This document shows positions 35,132 to 38,615 of a DNA stretch of 38,615 nt, piece after piece (the stretch's first letter is position 1; every line of letters starts with the position of its first letter). The translations under genes and the position numbers were made by a program. Under the pieces are notes generated by a model. The model was not told the DNA's origin. It searched no databases and worked only from the letters and a program-made list of their open reading frames with translations. The DNA is from Alphaproteobacteria bacterium (GTDB taxonomy: Bacteria > Pseudomonadota > Alphaproteobacteria > Caulobacterales > Parvularculaceae): the NCBI GenBank assembly GCA_013151255.1, contig JAADIQ010000080.1, positions 1-38,615 on the forward strand, given 5' to 3'.

Positions 35132-35174
35132 CTAGAGCAAATCCATGATTCAAGTTAACTCGGATTTGCTCTAG
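35132..35174. repeat. Perfect 13-bp inverted repeat, right part
   Basis: CTAGAGCAAATCC (35132-35144) and GGATTTGCTCTAG (35162-35174) are exact inverted repeats with a 17-base loop. The right arm contains the stop codon of the minus-strand gene that ends at 35171. Confidence 0.65.
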
Positions 35175-36100
35175 TTTTCCTTCGGGCCTTTGCGCGCCAT
35201 GGTCATCTTAAATAAACCGCCTTCGTTGATGAAGGTGGTGAGCGGCGTTTGTTGGCTTTGCGCGTCAAATGTATAGCTGGCGCCGCTCATAGAGACAGTA
35301 AAAGTATCGCCATCGACTTTCCAGGTATTGGCGTTGTCGTAGACATAGACATTGGGCGTCGACCAGTTATAGCCGGCGATACCGTCTTCGCGAAGGTGGA
35401 TATACGCCCCGCGCGCCCACAGCTGGGTGAGTTGATTGCCGGGCATTTCCACGACCGGTACGATAATGCCATGCCAATAACTATTGACGACGGTATTGAC
35501 GGCAACCGGCGTTGCCTCAGGCGGTGCGGGCGTGGGTGTTTGTGTCGTTGGTGTGCTGACAATAGCGGTGTCATCAGTTTCCGGGACCGGCGGCGGCGCG
35601 ATTGCGGCGACGGGTTTTTCAGGAATATTGCCGAACACAATCGGTCGCTCGCCAATTTTGATGCCGCGCAGGTCTTTGATAACGATGCCGGTAACAACGC
35701 TTCTAACATGCGTTGAATAGGTTGGCAGGTTGCTGGCGATAAAGCGGCGCGTGTAAGGCTGGCCGGCGACAATGGTTTGCGCGCCGACGATGCCGTCTTT
35801 CCGTTTTAGCCGAATTTCATTGCCCTGCTGATCCTGCATTTTCGGATAGACCAGCCCGGCCTTTACGTCTTTATAAAGGCTGGTAATTTGAAATTCGCAC
35901 TCCACCGTGCGGTCGGCGGCGACGCCGCACCATTTCATTTCCATGCGCAGGCCGTCTGTCTGGACCACATTGCGTTGCAGGTTACGTCCGAGGTTTTGAG
36001 AAATTTGCTGCAGTTCAGCCACGCTCTCGCAGCCCCATAGCGAAAACAGCGCAATCGCGCCGAGAAATCCTGCGTACCGCATATGCTGAGTGTCAGTCAT
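35171..36100 (-). CDS. Hypothetical lipoprotein (309 aa)
   Basis: This encodes 309 residues, or 303 from an ATG six codons later. The N-terminus ends LWGC (C24), a lipobox, followed by a helical ESVAELQQISQNLG. Residues 50-165 form a beta-rich region starting MEMKWCGVAADRTVECEFQITS, with two cysteines that could bond. A Pro/Thr linker (about 175-205; TPTTQTPTPAPPEATPV) leads to a second beta-rich domain (about 210-300) with WHGIIVPV and LREDGIAGYNWSTPNVYVYDN, resembling extracytoplasmic lipocalin-like or META-type domains only in outline. I do not recognise a family. The stop lies inside a palindromic repeat. Confidence 0.75.
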   Translation of the reverse strand: MTDTQHMRYAGFLGAIALFSLWGCESVAELQQISQNLGRNLQRNVVQTDGLRMEMKWCGVAADRTVECEFQITSLYKDVKAGLVYPKMQDQQGNEIRLKRKDGIVGAQTIVAGQPYTRRFIASNLPTYSTHVRSVVTGIVIKDLRGIKIGERPIVFGNIPEKPVAAIAPPPVPETDDTAIVSTPTTQTPTPAPPEATPVAVNTVVNSYWHGIIVPVVEMPGNQLTQLWARGAYIHLREDGIAGYNWSTPNVYVYDNANTWKVDGDTFTVSMSGASYTFDAQSQQTPLTTFINEGGLFKMTMARKGPKEN

Positions 36101-36298
36101 GATAGTCTCCCCCTTTATGGCCGCGTCTCAGTCGCTGCCTATTGGCATGCGGCGGCGCGAAGGCGCTTTGTAGCCCAGCCTGAAAGCCCCGCCAAGTCAC
36201 GCATGCGTGTTTTTGAGGCAAATTTCGGGGCGCGTCTTTGGAGGGGCTTTTGCTCCGGCGCCCAAACACTTATCTATAGGGCTTGAAGGAGCATCCCG

Positions 36299-36484
36299 AT
36301 GGCGCATCACAAACGAAAAGGTCCAAAATCGACCAGAGCCGGCTGTCTTTTGTGCAAGCCGCAAAAGCGTCAGGGCGCGCCGTTGAAAGACCGTGGAAAG
36401 TTCAGCGAAACGCGCGGACGCCGCATCGCGGATGAAAAAATCTCTGAAGTGGTTGGCGGCCATAAGCGTCGCGGTCTGGTTTAG
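36299..36484 (+). CDS. Small basic CxxC protein (61 aa)
   Basis: This encodes 61 residues, starting MAHHKRKGPKSTRAGCLLC with C16 and C19 and rich in Lys, Arg and Gly. AAGGAG is 7 bases before the ATG, a strong site, which argues that it is real. The HKRK-PK-RAGCLLCKP start recurs in short bacterial proteins that I recall only as uncharacterised. A nucleic-acid-binding or zinc-binding role is plausible but unproven. Its stop overlaps the stop of the convergent gene by 4 bp. Confidence 0.72.
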   Translation: MAHHKRKGPKSTRAGCLLCKPQKRQGAPLKDRGKFSETRGRRIADEKISEVVGGHKRRGLV

Positions 36485-37344
36485 TTCGGATCAGTAACCC
36501 GCCATGCGGTGACGGTTCCCGGTAGCCAATTGGGAACGATGACCATATCGCCAAAAACGCTGAGGTCGTTCTGCAAAACGCCCTCTTCGCGCGTGTCGAG
36601 AATTTTGGCGACGTCGCCCTCATCTGAAACGAAAAATATATCGCCGCGCCAGGCTGACACCAGATAGCCGCCGCCTGCCAGCACGCCGACACCGTCGCCG
36701 TCAGTCATGCCGTCGGCGATGGTGGTCAGCGTCGCGTCGGCGCTGGCCGCATAGAGCGCGCCGGCATCCATAGTTGTGATCAACAGCCGCGCGCCGTCGC
36801 CGAGCAGCCCGTTGACGCCGGCAAGCGCATCGCTTTCGAGCCACACCGAGGCGTCCTCGCCGTCAATGCGATGAACGCGGCTCATGCCGGAATCGGAAAC
36901 ATAGACCGCGCCGTTCCAGGCTGTGGCGTCATTTAAAAACTTTGCGCCGTCGATCGGGACATCGCTGAGCGCTTCGCCGCCGGGAAGTTGAAACCGCCTC
37001 ACGGTGTCGATATCGGCGACGTAAAGCACATCACCCAGAACCGCCATGCCCTTGGGCGCGTTCATGGCGTCAACGAAGCGTTCCTCCAAAATGTCGCCGG
37101 CTTCGGAAATATGCGTGACCCAGCCTTCGCCGTCCTTGGCGTCGCCTTCGCCGGCGACGTTGGAAATAAAATAGCCGCCGCCGGGCGCGGCCGCGACGCC
37201 TTCCGGCGCGGAAAAGCCATCGCGCACCCAGAGCTTTTCAAGTGCGGGAATGGCGCCGCCTTGTGTTTGCGGGTCGGTTGGCTCGGACGCGTCAGGCCCG
37301 GAACAGGCCGACAGCAATAACGCGGACAGGATAATCAATCGCAT
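36481..37344 (-). CDS. SMP-30/gluconolactonase-like beta-propeller lipoprotein
   Basis: This encodes 287 residues. The signal peptide ends LSAC (C14). The body is a beta-propeller with repeated units such as FSAPEGVAAAPGGGYFISNVAG, MNAPKGMAVLGDVLYVADIDTVRRF, FLNDATAWNGAVYVSDSGMSRVHRI and VGVLAGGGYLVSAWRGDIFFVS. SMP-30-type propellers hydrolyse lactones with a bound divalent metal; the ligands cannot be placed with certainty here. It is convergent with the small CxxC protein and is followed on the right by a 274-bp gap containing GATGATATCATC (37423-37434). Confidence 0.82.
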   Translation of the reverse strand: MRLIILSALLLSACSGPDASEPTDPQTQGGAIPALEKLWVRDGFSAPEGVAAAPGGGYFISNVAGEGDAKDGEGWVTHISEAGDILEERFVDAMNAPKGMAVLGDVLYVADIDTVRRFQLPGGEALSDVPIDGAKFLNDATAWNGAVYVSDSGMSRVHRIDGEDASVWLESDALAGVNGLLGDGARLLITTMDAGALYAASADATLTTIADGMTDGDGVGVLAGGGYLVSAWRGDIFFVSDEGDVAKILDTREEGVLQNDLSVFGDMVIVPNWLPGTVTAWRVTDPN

Positions 37345-37618
37345 GGAGACCTCTTTGAAGTTTGGCGCGGCGGCGTTCAGCGCGACTTTTCGATTTGTCA
37401 GATCGGCAGGACATTAAAAGCGGATGATATCATCATCTAATGCTGCGTGACAGTTCAGCTTATCGCAAACCTGCAGGGCTCGCTTGACCGTTTGAAATTA
37501 TAATCGGGCGCCGGCCGTATTCCAGCCACGCTAATTCAGGCGACAAGTATGATCGTTTCATGATAGTGTTGAACGGACCCGGCCTCGTCGTAAAGTGAAC
37601 AAGGAGCAGCTTAAAATT

Positions 37619-38437
37619 ATGAAATATGTCAACCTCGCGAACCTTCAGACTGTCTTACGCCCAGGCATTGTTGCGGTCGGCCTATTGGCGCTTGCCGCCT
37701 GTGAGCGCAGCGTGGAAGTCTCGCGGGAGGCGCCGTCGGATGATGCTACAAACCACGAGGTTGGCGCGCCGCCGCATTGGGGTTATGCGGGAGACGGTGG
37801 GCCGGACAATTGGGGCGGGTTGAGTGAGGACTATGCGAGCTGTGCGATCGGCATTGCGCAATCGCCGATTGACCTGACGCAGCCGGGCCTTGCTTCGGAC
37901 ATCGCGCTTAGCGTTGATTATGCGTCAGGGCCGTTGGAAATTTTTAACAACGGCCACACCGTGCAGATAAACTTTGCCCCCGGCTCGACCATGAACAATG
38001 GCGAGAAAGACTATGCGCTGTTGCAGCTGCATTTTCATACGCCAAGCGAGCACACGGTCGATCAGGTGCGTTTTCCGCTTGAGGCGCATTTCGTACATCG
38101 CGCTGACGATGGCGGCCTTGGGGTTATCGGCGTGTTGTTTGAGGAGGGCGCGCATAATGATGCGCTGAACCCGGTGCTGGCGACGCTGCCGCAAGATGTC
38201 TCCGAGCCGCGCAAGATCGCGTTCAACCCGTCGGACCTGTTGCCGGAGAACCTTTCCGTCTATCGCTATTCGGGCTCGCTAACCACGCCGCCTTGCAGCG
38301 AGGGCGTCGCCTGGCATGTCGCCGCAAATGTGCAGCCGGTAAGCCGCGCCCAGCTCAGCGCGCTGCGGGCGGTGCTTGGCGATAATGCGCGGCCGGTGCA
38401 ACCGTTAAACCACCGGGCGCTGAGCGCGCCAAATTAG
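37619..38437 (+). CDS. Alpha-type carbonic anhydrase, lipoprotein
   Basis: This encodes 272 residues from the ATG at 37619; AAGGAG at 37601 is 12 bases upstream, and the GTG at 37595 lies before that site. A lipoprotein signal ends LAAC (C28). The alpha-CA core has HWGYAGDGGPDNWG, QSPIDL, LHFHTPSEH with zinc ligands H138 and H140, EAHFVH with H157, and SGSLTTPPCSEGVAW. Two cysteines (in YASCAIG and PPCSEG) make the usual disulfide. It hydrates CO2 in the periplasm or at the surface. The 274-bp upstream gap shows TATAAT at 37499 without a well-spaced -35. Confidence 0.94.
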   Translation: MKYVNLANLQTVLRPGIVAVGLLALAACERSVEVSREAPSDDATNHEVGAPPHWGYAGDGGPDNWGGLSEDYASCAIGIAQSPIDLTQPGLASDIALSVDYASGPLEIFNNGHTVQINFAPGSTMNNGEKDYALLQLHFHTPSEHTVDQVRFPLEAHFVHRADDGGLGVIGVLFEEGAHNDALNPVLATLPQDVSEPRKIAFNPSDLLPENLSVYRYSGSLTTPPCSEGVAWHVAANVQPVSRAQLSALRAVLGDNARPVQPLNHRALSAPN

Positions 38438-38486
38438 GGTGTTTTCCAGGGCTTGGGCGCCAGTTAAAATAACACAATAAAACAAC

Positions 38487-38615
38487 ATGCTAGGGTGGTT
38501 TTCCCCAGATACGTCAGCGTCAATTGGTTCTGTCGCGACTGAACCAGCGCCGAGCCTTGCCACGGCGCTTATTTTCCCCCATAAGCCGCGCCAATCCCTG
38601 ACCCTGCTGGACGGC
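38487..38615 (+). CDS. Unknown gene, N-terminal part (runs off right edge)
   Basis: The frame from the ATG at 38487 is open for 43 codons to the end of the window, starting MLGWFSPDTSASIGSVATEP. It has no recognisable motif and no clear ribosome site; an A-rich AT-containing stretch precedes the ATG. It could be the start of a real gene or chance; too little is visible to assign a function. Confidence 0.35.
   Translation, partial: MLGWFSPDTSASIGSVATEPAPSLATALIFPHKPRQSLTLLDG

Noticed and set aside
36201..36219. CACGCATGCGTG followed by TTTTT as a terminator
   Set aside because: The palindrome has no room for a loop, so it cannot form a normal terminator stem, and no gene ends just before it.

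Overview
The window is GC-rich chromosomal DNA of an alphaproteobacterium. The backbone is the conserved alphaproteobacterial housekeeping order nfu, tsaB-rimI-fur, miaB-phoH-ybeY-corC-lnt-HTH-metK, trmB, rimP-nusA-ylxR-infB, rbfA-truB. Two proteins with PEP/VPLPA-CTERM-type tails, several lipoproteins and tandem PilZ proteins suggest a free-living, surface-polysaccharide-producing lineage, perhaps near Parvularculales or Caulobacterales/Hyphomonadales. The lineage is inference from gene content and was not tested by a search.

Layout. 1-2.8 kb: the N-terminal part of a malic enzyme (minus strand), then DUF488, Nfu, dodecin and a RutE-type nitroreductase. 2.8-5.1 kb: an amidase divergent from tsaB-rimI, then fur with a disrupted 3' end. 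5.2-7.1 kb: a ferritin-like diiron protein and a secreted DUF1223 protein. 7.2-14.5 kb: a tight miaB-to-lnt operon with 4-bp overlaps, a XRE regulator and metK. 14.6-17.5 kb: an accessory pair inserted between metK and trmB, made of a lipoprotein with a Glu/Ala/Gly tail and a convergent 789-residue fusion of a tubulin-tyrosine-ligase-type ATP-grasp, a PqqD-like domain and an HprK-like domain. 17.6-24.5 kb: trmB, a CE15-like esterase, two PilZ paralogues, two glycosyltransferases, a DUF2937 protein, a block of four hairpins and a VPLPA-CTERM protein. 24.6-30.2 kb: the rimP-nusA-ylxR-infB operon, preceded by a strong promoter and a strong intrinsic terminator. 30.3-34.2 kb: a frameshifted haloalkane dehalogenase, a GNAT, a TrpF-like protein, rbfA and truB. 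34.2-38.6 kb: a second PEP-CTERM protein lying between truB and a decayed copy of the truB 3' end, palindromic repeats, two lipoproteins, a small basic CxxC protein, an alpha-carbonic anhydrase and the start of an unknown gene.

The backbone genes serve translation, tRNA modification, ribosome maturation and transcription elongation (tsaB, rimI, miaB, ybeY, trmB, rimP, nusA, infB, rbfA, truB), with metal/sulfur homeostasis (nfu, fur) and envelope biogenesis (lnt). The accessory insertions are mostly envelope or exported functions.

The best candidates for something undescribed are: (1) the TTL/PqqD/HprK-like fusion facing a tubulin-tail-like acidic lipoprotein; (2) Shine-Dalgarno sequences held in the loops of hairpins with different stem sequences in front of both PilZ genes; (3) a promoter-terminator leader ahead of rimP-nusA; (4) the array of four perfect hairpins at 23.6 kb; and (5) the truB 3'-end duplication around a PEP-CTERM gene.
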